Positions 25,193-33,595 of a DNA stretch of 40,584 bases are shown here, piece by piece; the first letter of the stretch is position 1, and the number at the start of each line of letters is the position of its first letter. Source of the stretch: Caldifarciminota bacterium UBA5631 (GTDB taxonomy: Bacteria > Hydrothermota > Hydrothermia > UBA1063); assembly GCA_002421425.1 (NCBI GenBank), contig DIJZ01000010.1:1-40584 (forward strand), in the 5' to 3' direction. The translations under genes were made by a program, and so were the position numbers. The notes beneath the pieces were generated by a model, which made no database searches, had not been told where the DNA came from, and saw nothing but the letters and a program-made list of their open reading frames with translations.

Positions 25193-26516
25193 CACCACGC
25201 TCCTTGTAGTTTTTGAACATATCGAAACTTGCACAACCTGGAGATAGAAGCACCACGTCGCCTCTTGTTGCGTTTTGAAAACTTTTCTCCACAGCATCTT
25301 TCATATCGGTTGCTTCAACCACCTTCACGATATCAGAAAATGTATTTACAATCTTTGGTTTGGCTTTCCCTATGGCGACTATTAGCTTACAATGCTTACT
25401 TACGCTGTCGCGGAGTGGGGAAAAGTCAAGGTCTTTGTCCTCTCCACCCATTATCAGGATGATCGGTTCGTTGAAACCCCTAAGTGCCCATTCCACTGCG
25501 TGGGGATTTGTGCCCTTAGAATCATCGAAAAACTTCACTCCGTTTTTCTCGGACACCAGTTCAATTCTATGAGGAAGTCCCTTGAATTCACGCAGTCGTT
25601 CTCTTATTTGCTGAATGCTCACACCGTTGAGATAAGCAAGAACTGAAGCAACAGATGCATTGAAAATATTGTGTATACCTTTAATAACTAAATCTTCTGT
25701 GCTGAATAGCGCTATCTTCTGTCCATCTAATTTAAGAAAGACTTTTCCTTCGGATTTTTCGTAGTACGCTCCTTCAGAAACTTCCTTTTCAAGGCTAATC
25801 CATAAAATCTTTGACTTTGCTCTGCTTTCAAGAGATCTCACCACATGATCATCGAAGTTCAAGATAAGAAAATCATTTTCCTTTTGATTTTCAAAAATTC
25901 TTGCTTTTGAATCTACGTAATCACTGAAGTCCGGGTGCCAGTCCATATGGTCCTGGTCAATGTTCAAAATTGTCGCGAAGTCAGGCCTAAATTCCTTAAT
26001 TGTCTTGAGCTGAAAGCTCGATACCTCAAGAACAAAGATACCTTTCTTGAAGGCATACATCGAAAGGGGATCACCGATGTTACCGCAGGCGTAAACCTGG
26101 TCTTTGACACCGGATAACAATCTGTACGTAAGTTCCGTCACCGTGCTTTTTCCATTTGTGCCAGTAATGGCTATATATTCCCCGGCTGTAAGCTGATATC
26201 CAATTTCCAGCTCTCCTACAATTTCGATGCCGAGTCTTTCCGCGACTTGCAGGAGAGGAAGATCAGGCTTAACTCCTGGACTTAAAACAAGAATTTCTCC
26301 TTCCAGGACTTTTCCACTGTGACCGTTTTCTTCAAATTCGATTCCGTTCAGTTCGAGGATTTTTTTATATTCGTCTTTTATTTGGGATACTTCAGAGACA
26401 AATACCGATGCTCCACATTTTTGCAGTGCTATGGCAGATTCAAAACCGCTCTTTCCGCAGCCGAGTATGCTAATTCTCTTTCCTTCGTACTTTTTCGCGT
26501 CAATGTTGGCTTTCAT
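25149..26516 (-). CDS. murD: UDP-N-acetylmuramoylalanine--D-glutamate ligase
   Basis: 455 residues. It adds D-Glu to UDP-MurNAc-L-Ala. SILGCGKSGFESAIAL is the N-terminal nucleotide-sugar domain, GTNGKST (119-125) the P-loop, and NIDQDHMDWHPDFSDY and FFDDSKGTNPHAVEWAL are MurD-specific. LIMGGEDKDLDFSPL lies in the C-terminal domain that binds D-Glu. Its start overlaps the mraY stop (ATGA). Confidence 0.95.
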   Translation of the reverse strand: MKANIDAKKYEGKRISILGCGKSGFESAIALQKCGASVFVSEVSQIKDEYKKILELNGIEFEENGHSGKVLEGEILVLSPGVKPDLPLLQVAERLGIEIVGELEIGYQLTAGEYIAITGTNGKSTVTELTYRLLSGVKDQVYACGNIGDPLSMYAFKKGIFVLEVSSFQLKTIKEFRPDFATILNIDQDHMDWHPDFSDYVDSKARIFENQKENDFLILNFDDHVVRSLESRAKSKILWISLEKEVSEGAYYEKSEGKVFLKLDGQKIALFSTEDLVIKGIHNIFNASVASVLAYLNGVSIQQIRERLREFKGLPHRIELVSEKNGVKFFDDSKGTNPHAVEWALRGFNEPIILIMGGEDKDLDFSPLRDSVSKHCKLIVAIGKAKPKIVNTFSDIVKVVEATDMKDAVEKSFQNATRGDVVLLSPGCASFDMFKNYKERGDVFQRWVRETTEKN

Positions 26517-27589
26517 TTTATCTTAATCATCCCCAGGGCTATCAGTGAAAATATAAGGGAAAGAATCCAGAATCTGATTGTGATTTTTACCTCATGGTCT
26601 CCCATTTCTTCGAAGTGGTGGTGAAAGGGTGCCTTTCTGAATATTCTCTTCCCCCCAGTGATTCTAAAGAATAAAATTTGAGTAAAAACTGTAAAGGCCT
26701 CGAGGATGAAGAGTCCGCCAGCAATGATAATCAGTATCTCCTGCTTCAGGAGGACTGAGGATATTGCAATTATTCCCCCTATGGATTGAGAGCCTGTATC
26801 GCCCATAAATACCTGGGCAGGGTATGAGTTATACCAGAGAAATCCAATGAGAGCACCCACGAGGGACGCTGCAAGAATAGTAAGTTCTTCAATCCCTGGT
26901 ATGTAGAACAGATGCAGATAGGTTGATAATATTTTGTTCCCCTGAAAATAAGCCAGTAACAGAATAACGAGGACCGGGGGTATTGCGCTCCCAGCAGCAA
27001 GCCCATCGAGACCATCGGTCAGGTTTACTGCGTTGGTAAATCCTAGAAAAACAAGGATAATCAAGATTACATACAAATATCCTAAATAGAGATTCACGTT
27101 TTTGAAGAAGAGAAATTGAGTTCTAAAGGCAATTTCCTCGGGGTAGAAAAGATTTATTGACACGACGATGAAAACTGCAAGCACGAACTGAAGGAACAGT
27201 TTTTCCCATATTGTCAGGCCACCTTTCTTTGCGCCACGCAATTTCTTGATGTCATCAAAGAGTCCTATGATAAACATAAAGAAAGTTGCAATTAGAGCAA
27301 TGAGGGCGAAGGGGGTATTAAACCGGGAGAAAAGTATTGTGCAAAACATAGTGACAGAAACGAAGACGATACCACCTGCCGACGGGGTACCTTCCTTGTT
27401 CTTGTGAGAATTTGGAACGTAATCGGAAATTCGTTCTTTGTATCTCGTGAGTTTCAGATAAATAGGCATAATAATTAGGGTTAGTAGAAGCGAGAAAGAC
27501 AGAGCCAATCCTGCCCTGAATGTAATGTATCTCAAAAGGTTAAACCACTTGAAACTGGTTCTGAGAGGGAAAAGCCAGTCGTAAATCAT
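26513..27589 (-). CDS. mraY: Phospho-N-acetylmuramoyl-pentapeptide transferase
   Basis: 358 residues with about ten membrane helices. It transfers phospho-MurNAc-pentapeptide to undecaprenyl phosphate, giving lipid I. SHKNKEGTPSAGG (usual form GTPTMGG), GLFDDIKK (catalytic Asp pair), NAVNLTDGLDGLA and APFHHHFE are the polyprenyl-phosphate transferase motifs. GGAGG precedes the ATG, and the start overlaps the murF stop. Confidence 0.95.
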   Translation of the reverse strand: MIYDWLFPLRTSFKWFNLLRYITFRAGLALSFSLLLTLIIMPIYLKLTRYKERISDYVPNSHKNKEGTPSAGGIVFVSVTMFCTILFSRFNTPFALIALIATFFMFIIGLFDDIKKLRGAKKGGLTIWEKLFLQFVLAVFIVVSINLFYPEEIAFRTQFLFFKNVNLYLGYLYVILIILVFLGFTNAVNLTDGLDGLAAGSAIPPVLVILLLAYFQGNKILSTYLHLFYIPGIEELTILAASLVGALIGFLWYNSYPAQVFMGDTGSQSIGGIIAISSVLLKQEILIIIAGGLFILEAFTVFTQILFFRITGGKRIFRKAPFHHHFEEMGDHEVKITIRFWILSLIFSLIALGMIKIK

Positions 27590-28935
27590 AAAATTTCCTC
27601 CAATTTGTTTAGAATTGTTTCTAAAGCTAAAGCCCTTGAAGCTTTTAAAATAACACGGTCTCCAGGTTTCACGTAATTCTTTAAGAAATCCACTACTTCT
27701 TCCTTCGATTCAAAATGGTGTACTTCTGTAATTCCATTTCTGGAGGCTTCTTCGGAGATTAGTTTCGCAAGTTTTCCAACCGTTACAAGGATTTTGTGAC
27801 CTTCTTCCACAAAGAGTCTGCCCATTCTTCGATGCTCCGCCTCGGCATACGCGCCGAGCTCCAGCATATCACCGAGGATGAAGATTCTTCGATGCTCTTC
27901 ACCTTTAAAGATCCTGAAAAGTTCTGTAAGAGAATCAGGATTAGAATTATAGGCATCATTTATAAATACGACGCCCTTGATCTCTTTCCTCTCCAGACGC
28001 ATTTTTTCGTCTTTAAAGTCTTTCAGGATGTTAGTGATGTCTGCTAACGAAGTTTCCAGAGTTTCAGCCACTGCCAGGGCTGCCATGGCATTTTCCAGCA
28101 TTCCCTTGCCAGGCAAAGGCAGATAAAACGTGTGCCCTTTGTAAGAGAAGGTAGTTCCGAACTCGAGGTAATCAACGTCTTCAGGCTTTACATCTCCGGA
28201 CTCAATTCCAAAGGTTATCCGTTTGGCTGTGTAAGGAACCATTGAGCTGATGACTTCAATGAGCGGAGTCTCAGCGTTTAGGAAAGCAGTTCCGCCAGGC
28301 TGTAACTCTTTGTATAGAGTTCCCTTTTCTCTTGCAATGTTTTCCATAGTTTCAAAGAATTCAATATGGGCTGTTCCTATCCTCGTTACAATAGCCATAT
28401 GTGGCTTCACTATGGACGTCAAATACGAAATTTCACCTGGATGATTTGTACCATATTCCAGAATAAGAAAATCAGTGTGTGTTGGAGCTTCTAGGACTGT
28501 GAGGGGTAAGCCAATGTGGTTATTATGACTTTTTCTGGATTTAAAAACTCTATATCTCGTGGATAGGAAGGTGTACATAAGTTCCTTCGTTGTTGTTTTC
28601 CCTACAGAGCCAGTAATACCGATTACTTTTGCTTTTAACTTCTTCATTCTATCTGCAGCAAGACGAGCCATAGCAAGCACCACATCGTCCACAAGAATTC
28701 TTGGTAATGTACGGGAAATAGCTGATCCAATGGGTGCCACAACTGCTTGGGCGCCATTTTTGACGGCATCCTCAGCAAAATCTTTACCATCAAACTTTTC
28801 TCCTTTGATGCAGAAGAAAATTGAATTGGGTTTTACGTTTCTTGAGTCGATATAGAATTCCGTAACTTCAACATCTGGGTCGGCGTTTCTAATTATTCCA
28901 CCCATTACCTCGGCAATTTCCCTTATTGTATACAT
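27586..28935 (-). CDS. murF: UDP-N-acetylmuramoyl-tripeptide--D-alanyl-D-alanine ligase
   Basis: 449 residues. It adds D-Ala-D-Ala to complete the pentapeptide. GSVGKTTT (109-116) is the P-loop in its MurF form, LEYGTNHPGEISYL and FINDAYNSNPDSL are MurF motifs, and ILGDMLELG lies in the C-terminal domain. AAGGAGAGGGG precedes the ATG, within the end of murE (overlap 13 bases). The dipeptide-making enzyme Ddl is not encoded in this window. Confidence 0.95.
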   Translation of the reverse strand: MYTIREIAEVMGGIIRNADPDVEVTEFYIDSRNVKPNSIFFCIKGEKFDGKDFAEDAVKNGAQAVVAPIGSAISRTLPRILVDDVVLAMARLAADRMKKLKAKVIGITGSVGKTTTKELMYTFLSTRYRVFKSRKSHNNHIGLPLTVLEAPTHTDFLILEYGTNHPGEISYLTSIVKPHMAIVTRIGTAHIEFFETMENIAREKGTLYKELQPGGTAFLNAETPLIEVISSMVPYTAKRITFGIESGDVKPEDVDYLEFGTTFSYKGHTFYLPLPGKGMLENAMAALAVAETLETSLADITNILKDFKDEKMRLERKEIKGVVFINDAYNSNPDSLTELFRIFKGEEHRRIFILGDMLELGAYAEAEHRRMGRLFVEEGHKILVTVGKLAKLISEEASRNGITEVHHFESKEEVVDFLKNYVKPGDRVILKASRALALETILNKLEEIL

Positions 28936-30356
28936 CCCCTCTCCTTTAAAGCCTCGAGTGCCACTTCGTAATCAGAAAACGGGTAGCGTACTGAATTTAT
29001 TTCCTGATAATTTTCGTGGCCTTTTCCAATGAGGAGTATAATATCCCCGCTGTTTGCTATATTTATTGCATGGAAGATTGCTTCTCTTCTGTCCGGTATT
29101 ACTATTACCTTATTGCTTCGTATTCCTTTGAGAATATCCTCAATGATTTTAAGAGGTGGTTCGGATCGCGGGTTGTCTGAGGTCACTATCTGAATGTCCG
29201 ATAACTTCTCTGCAATCTGCCCAAAAAGTGGCCTTTTGCCGGGGTCCCGATCGCCACCCGCACCAAAGACGGTTATGACTCTATTTATCCTGTATTTCTG
29301 GACATTCTGTAGAAGGTTTTCCATAGCTTCAGGAGTGTGGGCGTAGTCAATGACGACGTTAATTCCGCACTTGTTTTCAATGGTTTGAAAGCGCCCTGGA
29401 ACCTGCTTTATGCTTCTTGCTAGTTCCTTTAATCCCTTGTCTCTGTCCAGAAGGTGTAATACTGTTACGGCGCAAAGGAAATTATATACATTAAAAATGC
29501 CGGGGAGCGGAATGAATACATCTTTCTCATTCACAAGCCCATGGAGGTTCACCGTTGTTCCGTGTATGTCGGAGTGCGTGACCTCTGCTGATAGATCTGC
29601 TTTATTCCTGATTCCGTATGAATGTACATTTGTTGCTACTTCCAGGAATTTGTTGGAGTAGGGATCGTCTCTGTTAATAACAGAATATGCGGGTTTGTAT
29701 TTAGAAAACAGCTTTATTTTAGCGTTTAAGTAGTTTTCCATATTGCCATGATATTCCATATGTTCTCGTGAGAAATTCGTAAAGCAACCTGCGAAAAAGC
29801 TGGTTCCTTCAATGCGGTATTCTTCAATACCGGCCGAAGAGACCTCCATAATAAAATATTGTGCCCCGTCATTCAGGGCTTTTACCATGAATTCCTGAAT
29901 ATCTGAGGACTCGGGTGTTGTCCTTCCAGCTTCAATACAACGGTTTCCCACACAATATGATATAGTCCCGAGAAGACCAGAGTTTTCACCTTGAGCCTGA
30001 AGCATGTCTCTTATCATGAAAGATGTAGTTGTTTTCCCATTTGTGCCGGTTATACCGACGACCTTAAGTTTTGTGGATGGGAAGCCAAAGAATCTTGCTG
30101 ATATTAATCCCAGGCACTCCCTGGTGTTATTAACAATAATGACTGGAACTGGGTACCTTCCTTCTTTCTGCACCATTAGAGCTGAAGCCCCTCGTTCTAT
30201 TGCCTCGTGTATGTGGAGGTGGCCATCCGTTTTCCTCCCCTTCAGGGCGACAAAGAGGTCCCCTTTTGATACTCTTCGAGAATCGTAGGAAATCCCTGTT
30301 ACTTCTACATCATGGCCTAAAATTTTTAGACCCTGTGCGAGTTCTGACAAACGCAT
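28923..30356 (-). CDS. murE: UDP-N-acetylmuramoyl-dipeptide--2,6-diaminopimelate ligase
   Basis: 477 residues. It adds the third amino acid to the stem peptide. GTNGKTT (104-110) is the P-loop. The DNPR motif (about 394-397) is the marker for meso-diaminopimelate, as opposed to lysine, so the wall is of the mDAP type. GKGHENYQ follows near the end, as in the E. coli enzyme. The ATG at 30356 has GGAGG directly before it, while an upstream in-frame TTG lies within that site. The gene overlaps the end of ftsI by 47 bases. Confidence 0.95.
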   Translation of the reverse strand: MRLSELAQGLKILGHDVEVTGISYDSRRVSKGDLFVALKGRKTDGHLHIHEAIERGASALMVQKEGRYPVPVIIVNNTRECLGLISARFFGFPSTKLKVVGITGTNGKTTTSFMIRDMLQAQGENSGLLGTISYCVGNRCIEAGRTTPESSDIQEFMVKALNDGAQYFIMEVSSAGIEEYRIEGTSFFAGCFTNFSREHMEYHGNMENYLNAKIKLFSKYKPAYSVINRDDPYSNKFLEVATNVHSYGIRNKADLSAEVTHSDIHGTTVNLHGLVNEKDVFIPLPGIFNVYNFLCAVTVLHLLDRDKGLKELARSIKQVPGRFQTIENKCGINVVIDYAHTPEAMENLLQNVQKYRINRVITVFGAGGDRDPGKRPLFGQIAEKLSDIQIVTSDNPRSEPPLKIIEDILKGIRSNKVIVIPDRREAIFHAINIANSGDIILLIGKGHENYQEINSVRYPFSDYEVALEALKERGCIQ

Positions 30357-31962
30357 TGTATCCTCCAATTATAAACTCTGTAATTTGCCTGAAAAGGGGC
30401 GCTGCCACTTCTCCGCCATATCTCATATAAATAGGCCCTTTGGGTTCAAATATCACAACGTAGATTAAATATTTTGGATTATCTTTCGGGAAAAATCCAA
30501 TGAAGGAGCTGGTCATAGCATCGGATGAGTATTTTCCTGTTTCAGGGTCCAGAGCCTTTGCAGTACCGGTTTTGCCACATATTTGAATTCCCATTACCCG
30601 GGCTTTTTTGCCAGTTCCACGTTCCACGACGTCAAATAGCATCTCTTTCAGAATATTTACGGTTTCGTCCTGTAGCACTCTTCTGACGACGATGCGTTTT
30701 CCGTTTTTCAAGATCCTTGGCGTAAGGAGGTAACCTCCATTCGCCACAGCGCCGTAAGCCATCGCCATCTGGATGCCGTTGACCATTACTCCATATCCGT
30801 ATGCGAAATTTGCGGTCCTTAGTATTCCCCAGGTGGATGGCCTCTTTAGTGCAGGAGCAGATTCTCCAGGGAGGTTAACTCCTGAAGGGCACCCAATTCC
30901 AAATTTCTGCGCCGTCTTGAATAGTTTTTCTGGACCAAGCATGAGTCCAATTTTTGCTGCGGCGATGTTTGAGGAATATGCAAAGGCATCCCTCACGGTC
31001 ATACAGGGCTCGGGATGTTCATCGGCAATCAGGTGGTTAAATAGATAAAATTTCCCGTTTTCCGTGTTTATTGTGTCCTGAAGGCTCACCATTTTATTTT
31101 CCAGTGCGCAGGTGTACGTTATGAGCTTGAAGGTAGATCCGGGCTCGTATGGGTCTTCCACAGCGATATTTTTGGATGGGATTTTGTTGTTGGGTTCGAA
31201 AGCAGGATATGAAGCCAGAGCGAGGATTTCTCCCGTTTGTGGATTTGTTACTACTACGAAACCCCTTGAAGCCCCTGTCTCCTCAATTCTGTTTTTAAGG
31301 GCGATATAGCAGAATTCCTGTAAGAGAAGGTTTATTGTAGTCACAATGGACTTTCCAGGTTTGGGATCTTCATCCATATTTTCATTTAGTTTAATAAGAT
31401 TTCCCATTGCATCTCTCATATAGAGTACTTTTCCGGGCTTTCCACGGACCAGAGGGTCAAATATGAGCTCAAGTCCTCCAAGAGGATTTTCATCCTCTCC
31501 GAGACATCCAATTAAGGGAGCAAGGGTTGTCCCGTAAGGATAGTAGCGGTCTCCAACGATTTTTTGAACCACTTCGTTGTTCTTTTCTAGCTCCCTGATG
31601 ATGTGAGAGCGAAATTTGAAGGATGCAATTTTTGTATGGAGTCTATTATTTCTTATGTTTTCAAATAGAATTTCCGATTGTCCATCTTTGTTTCGGATAA
31701 GTGAGTTCACCACCGAAGGACTAAGCTGGGAACACGCTTTGTAAATTTTAAGGTATGGAACATTTACTGTGAGCGGGTTTCCATTCCTGTCGTAAATGAG
31801 ACCACGTTCGCCCTGAATTGTAAAAGGTAGAATTATCTGGACCCTACCAAGTTTTCTGTACTTATCTCCGTATGGAGTAAGCTGGAACGCAAAAAGGAAC
31901 ACAGTAAGAAGTGCGTATGCCACTAACCCGAAAATCCGAGCTGCAGCAAATCTAAACTTCAT
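30310..31962 (-). CDS. ftsI: Septal class B penicillin-binding protein (FtsI/PBP3 type transpeptidase)
   Basis: 550 residues. One N-terminal membrane anchor (about 10-28) is followed by a dimerisation domain beginning GERGLIYDRNGNPL and the transpeptidase domain. Active-site motifs are complete: STFK with Ser276, SSN at 330-332, and KTG at 464-466. There is no PASTA domain. It crosslinks septal peptidoglycan as partner of FtsW. Its ATG overlaps the ftsL-like stop (ATGA). It is about the usual length for Gram-negative FtsI. Confidence 0.94.
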   Translation of the reverse strand: MKFRFAAARIFGLVAYALLTVFLFAFQLTPYGDKYRKLGRVQIILPFTIQGERGLIYDRNGNPLTVNVPYLKIYKACSQLSPSVVNSLIRNKDGQSEILFENIRNNRLHTKIASFKFRSHIIRELEKNNEVVQKIVGDRYYPYGTTLAPLIGCLGEDENPLGGLELIFDPLVRGKPGKVLYMRDAMGNLIKLNENMDEDPKPGKSIVTTINLLLQEFCYIALKNRIEETGASRGFVVVTNPQTGEILALASYPAFEPNNKIPSKNIAVEDPYEPGSTFKLITYTCALENKMVSLQDTINTENGKFYLFNHLIADEHPEPCMTVRDAFAYSSNIAAAKIGLMLGPEKLFKTAQKFGIGCPSGVNLPGESAPALKRPSTWGILRTANFAYGYGVMVNGIQMAMAYGAVANGGYLLTPRILKNGKRIVVRRVLQDETVNILKEMLFDVVERGTGKKARVMGIQICGKTGTAKALDPETGKYSSDAMTSSFIGFFPKDNPKYLIYVVIFEPKGPIYMRYGGEVAAPLFRQITEFIIGGYNAFVRTRTGSKNFRP

Positions 31963-32165
31963 TTCGTGTTCCTGGAAATAAAAGTAAATAAACTTCTGCT
32001 TTTATGAAGCTGCGCTTCCTCAATTAGAAGATTCCTTTTCATAACCTCCATCTCTCCTCTGAGTCTGGCATTCTCTCTACCCAGGGTTACGTTTTTACCT
32101 GCCAGACACAGCGGCGGACCAAAAAGAAGTATTATACCTATACCAATCAACAATACTCTCTTCAT
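31959..32165 (-). CDS. ftsL: Small membrane-anchored protein, probable FtsL
   Basis: 68 residues: a membrane segment (about 4-22), then a charged helical stretch (NARLRGEMEVMKRNLLIEEA) that could form a coiled coil. Sequence identity to FtsL is always poor, so the call rests on this shape and on the position between rsmH and ftsI. FtsL bridges FtsB/FtsQ and FtsW/FtsI at the septum. A GGGGG-containing Shine-Dalgarno site lies seven bases before the ATG. The first 71 bases are shared with the end of rsmH in another frame. It is short for FtsL, which is usually 90-120 residues. Confidence 0.6.
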   Translation of the reverse strand: MKRVLLIGIGIILLFGPPLCLAGKNVTLGRENARLRGEMEVMKRNLLIEEAQLHKSRSLFTFISRNTK

Positions 32166-33027
32166 CTAATTCCCCCTTTTTAAACACTCTCAGCTTAGAG
32201 CTTCGACATCTTGGATTCTCAGCAACTTCAATTTCTTCGACAATTAGTGGTTTCTTTGTAAGCGGTCTAATTCCTTTTATCATTTTGATCGTTTTGCAGA
32301 TTCTGTCTTCGACTGAATGATAAGAAAGCGTAAGGAGAATCCCACCTTTATCCAGGCATTTTATCGCTGCGCTTATTCCTGAAATAATATTGTGGAATTC
32401 GTCATTAATGAAAATTCGAAAGGCCTGGTAGACCAGGGGTAACTGTTCATTCAAGAGAAATGGTGGGATGCTGAGGGCGACAATTCTGTTCAGGTCGACG
32501 GTAGTTCTTATTGAGTTTCTATTCTTGTATATCAAAGAAGCCAGTTTTCTTGCACCTCTGACTTCCCCAAAGACTCTTAAAAGGTGTTCAATTTGTTGTT
32601 GGTCCATTTTCTTAATTCTCTGGTACAAAGGTTCACCTTCTAACGGGTTAAAACGAAGGTCAAGCACTTCGTCTTTTTTGAAAGAGAAACCTCTAAGAGA
32701 AGCCTCAAGATGGAAAGAAGACATTCCAAAGTCAAACAATACGGAATCCACTTTTTCGAGTCCAAAATTGTGGACGATGGTTTCGAGGTTCGTATAACTG
32801 TCATTAACCGGAAAGATGTTAGGATAGCTTTGAACATTGTTCTTCAGAATCTCGTAATAAAAGGGATCTGCTTCTATGGAAATCACCTTTCCACTTTTTC
32901 CCACAAGTTTGGAAATGGGAATAGTATGACCACCTTCGCCCGCGGTGCAATCAATCACTACTTTACACCTGAAATCAGATATATATGAGAGAATTTTCCC
33001 CAGCTGGCAGGGCTTGTGATAGTTCAT
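32095..33027 (-). CDS. rsmH: 16S rRNA (cytosine-1402-N4)-methyltransferase
   Basis: 310 residues. It N4-methylates C1402 of 16S rRNA in the decoding centre, using SAM. VIDCTAGEGGHTIPI (24-38) is the SAM site. FDFGMSSFHLE, RGFSFKKDEVLDLRFNP (usual form LDMRM) and LSYHSVEDRICK are the family blocks, somewhat diverged. After the usual end near NPRCRSSKLRVFKK there is an extra tail of about 27 residues, mostly encoded in the part that overlaps ftsL. The ATG overlaps the mraZ stop. Confidence 0.92.
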   Translation of the reverse strand: MNYHKPCQLGKILSYISDFRCKVVIDCTAGEGGHTIPISKLVGKSGKVISIEADPFYYEILKNNVQSYPNIFPVNDSYTNLETIVHNFGLEKVDSVLFDFGMSSFHLEASLRGFSFKKDEVLDLRFNPLEGEPLYQRIKKMDQQQIEHLLRVFGEVRGARKLASLIYKNRNSIRTTVDLNRIVALSIPPFLLNEQLPLVYQAFRIFINDEFHNIISGISAAIKCLDKGGILLTLSYHSVEDRICKTIKMIKGIRPLTKKPLIVEEIEVAENPRCRSSKLRVFKKGELDEESIVDWYRYNTSFWSAAVSGR

Positions 33028-33446
33028 AAGGGGATTTCCCTAAAGTTAATGTTCTCAGGTTTATGTATTTCAGCGTAGGTCAACGGGTTCCAGATTTCGA
33101 ACCATCTTGGCATTTTGACAAAAAAGCAGGAAGAATCAAGATTCGCATGGGAAAGGAGATGCCCCGGTATGAGAATTCTTCCCTGACCGTCAATTTCCAC
33201 CTCCTCAGCTTCCCCGGAAATATATCTTATGGCCCTTCGTTTTTCTTCGTCCCAAAGCGGAAAATCCTTTACCCTTTCTAAGAATTTTTCCCATTCGTCT
33301 TGTGTGAAAACAAAGATGCACTTTTCGATTCCCTTTGTAAGAACCAGCGTCTCTCCAAATCTCAGTTGTCTACGAAGATTCACCGGGATTGCAACCCTGC
33401 CTTTTTCATCAATCTGGTGTATTCTGTTGTTTCTTTTTTTCTCCAC
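33024..33446 (-). CDS. mraZ: Transcriptional regulator MraZ
   Basis: 140 residues from the GTG at 33446, the usual size. It is a ring-forming regulator with two AbrB-like half domains marked by IDEKGRVAIP and IDGQGRILIP. It binds direct repeats upstream of its own gene and controls the dcw cluster. I chose the GTG because AGGTGGGG stands just before it, and because the first ATG-like start of the open frame would lie upstream of the predicted transcription start. It is the first gene of the 16-kb cluster. Confidence 0.92.
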   Translation of the reverse strand: MEKKRNNRIHQIDEKGRVAIPVNLRRQLRFGETLVLTKGIEKCIFVFTQDEWEKFLERVKDFPLWDEEKRRAIRYISGEAEEVEIDGQGRILIPGHLLSHANLDSSCFFVKMPRWFEIWNPLTYAEIHKPENINFREIPL

Positions 33447-33465
33447 TTTTCCCCACCTTTTACCA
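33441..33465 (-). promoter_or_regulatory. Putative MraZ boxes (three TGG direct repeats at 10-base spacing)
   Basis: On the minus strand TGGTA (33465-33461), TGGGG (33455-33451) and TGGAG (33445-33441) are each separated by five bases. E. coli MraZ is known to bind three TGGGN repeats with five-base spacers. Here the set covers the ribosome site and start codon of mraZ, just downstream of the -10 box. A further TGGGA at 33480-33476 is 15 bases away. Confidence 0.55.
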
Positions 33466-33468
33466 TAA

Positions 33469-33497
33469 AGTTTAATCCCATTAGAAAGGCTTGTCAA
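33469..33497 (-). promoter_or_regulatory. Promoter of the dcw cluster
   Basis: On the minus strand TTGACA (33497-33492), 17 bases, TAAACT (33474-33469). The expected start near 33462 gives a leader of about 16 bases that includes the AGGTGGGG ribosome site. Confidence 0.75.
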
Positions 33498-33561
33498 GAT
33501 TTTGTTTTAAAATGGAATTACCTAATGAATTTTTGGTTTAAGAACAGTCTTAGCATGAAGT

Positions 33562-33589
33562 TTGACAACCCAAAAAAATATGTTATAAT
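33562..33589 (+). promoter_or_regulatory. Consensus promoter for a leaderless acyl-CoA synthetase mRNA
   Basis: TTGACA (33562-33567), 16 bases, TATAAT (33584-33589): both hexamers are perfect. Only six bases separate the -10 box from the ATG at 33596, so transcription should begin at or within one base of the start codon. Confidence 0.8.
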
Positions 33590-33595
33590 TTTTGT

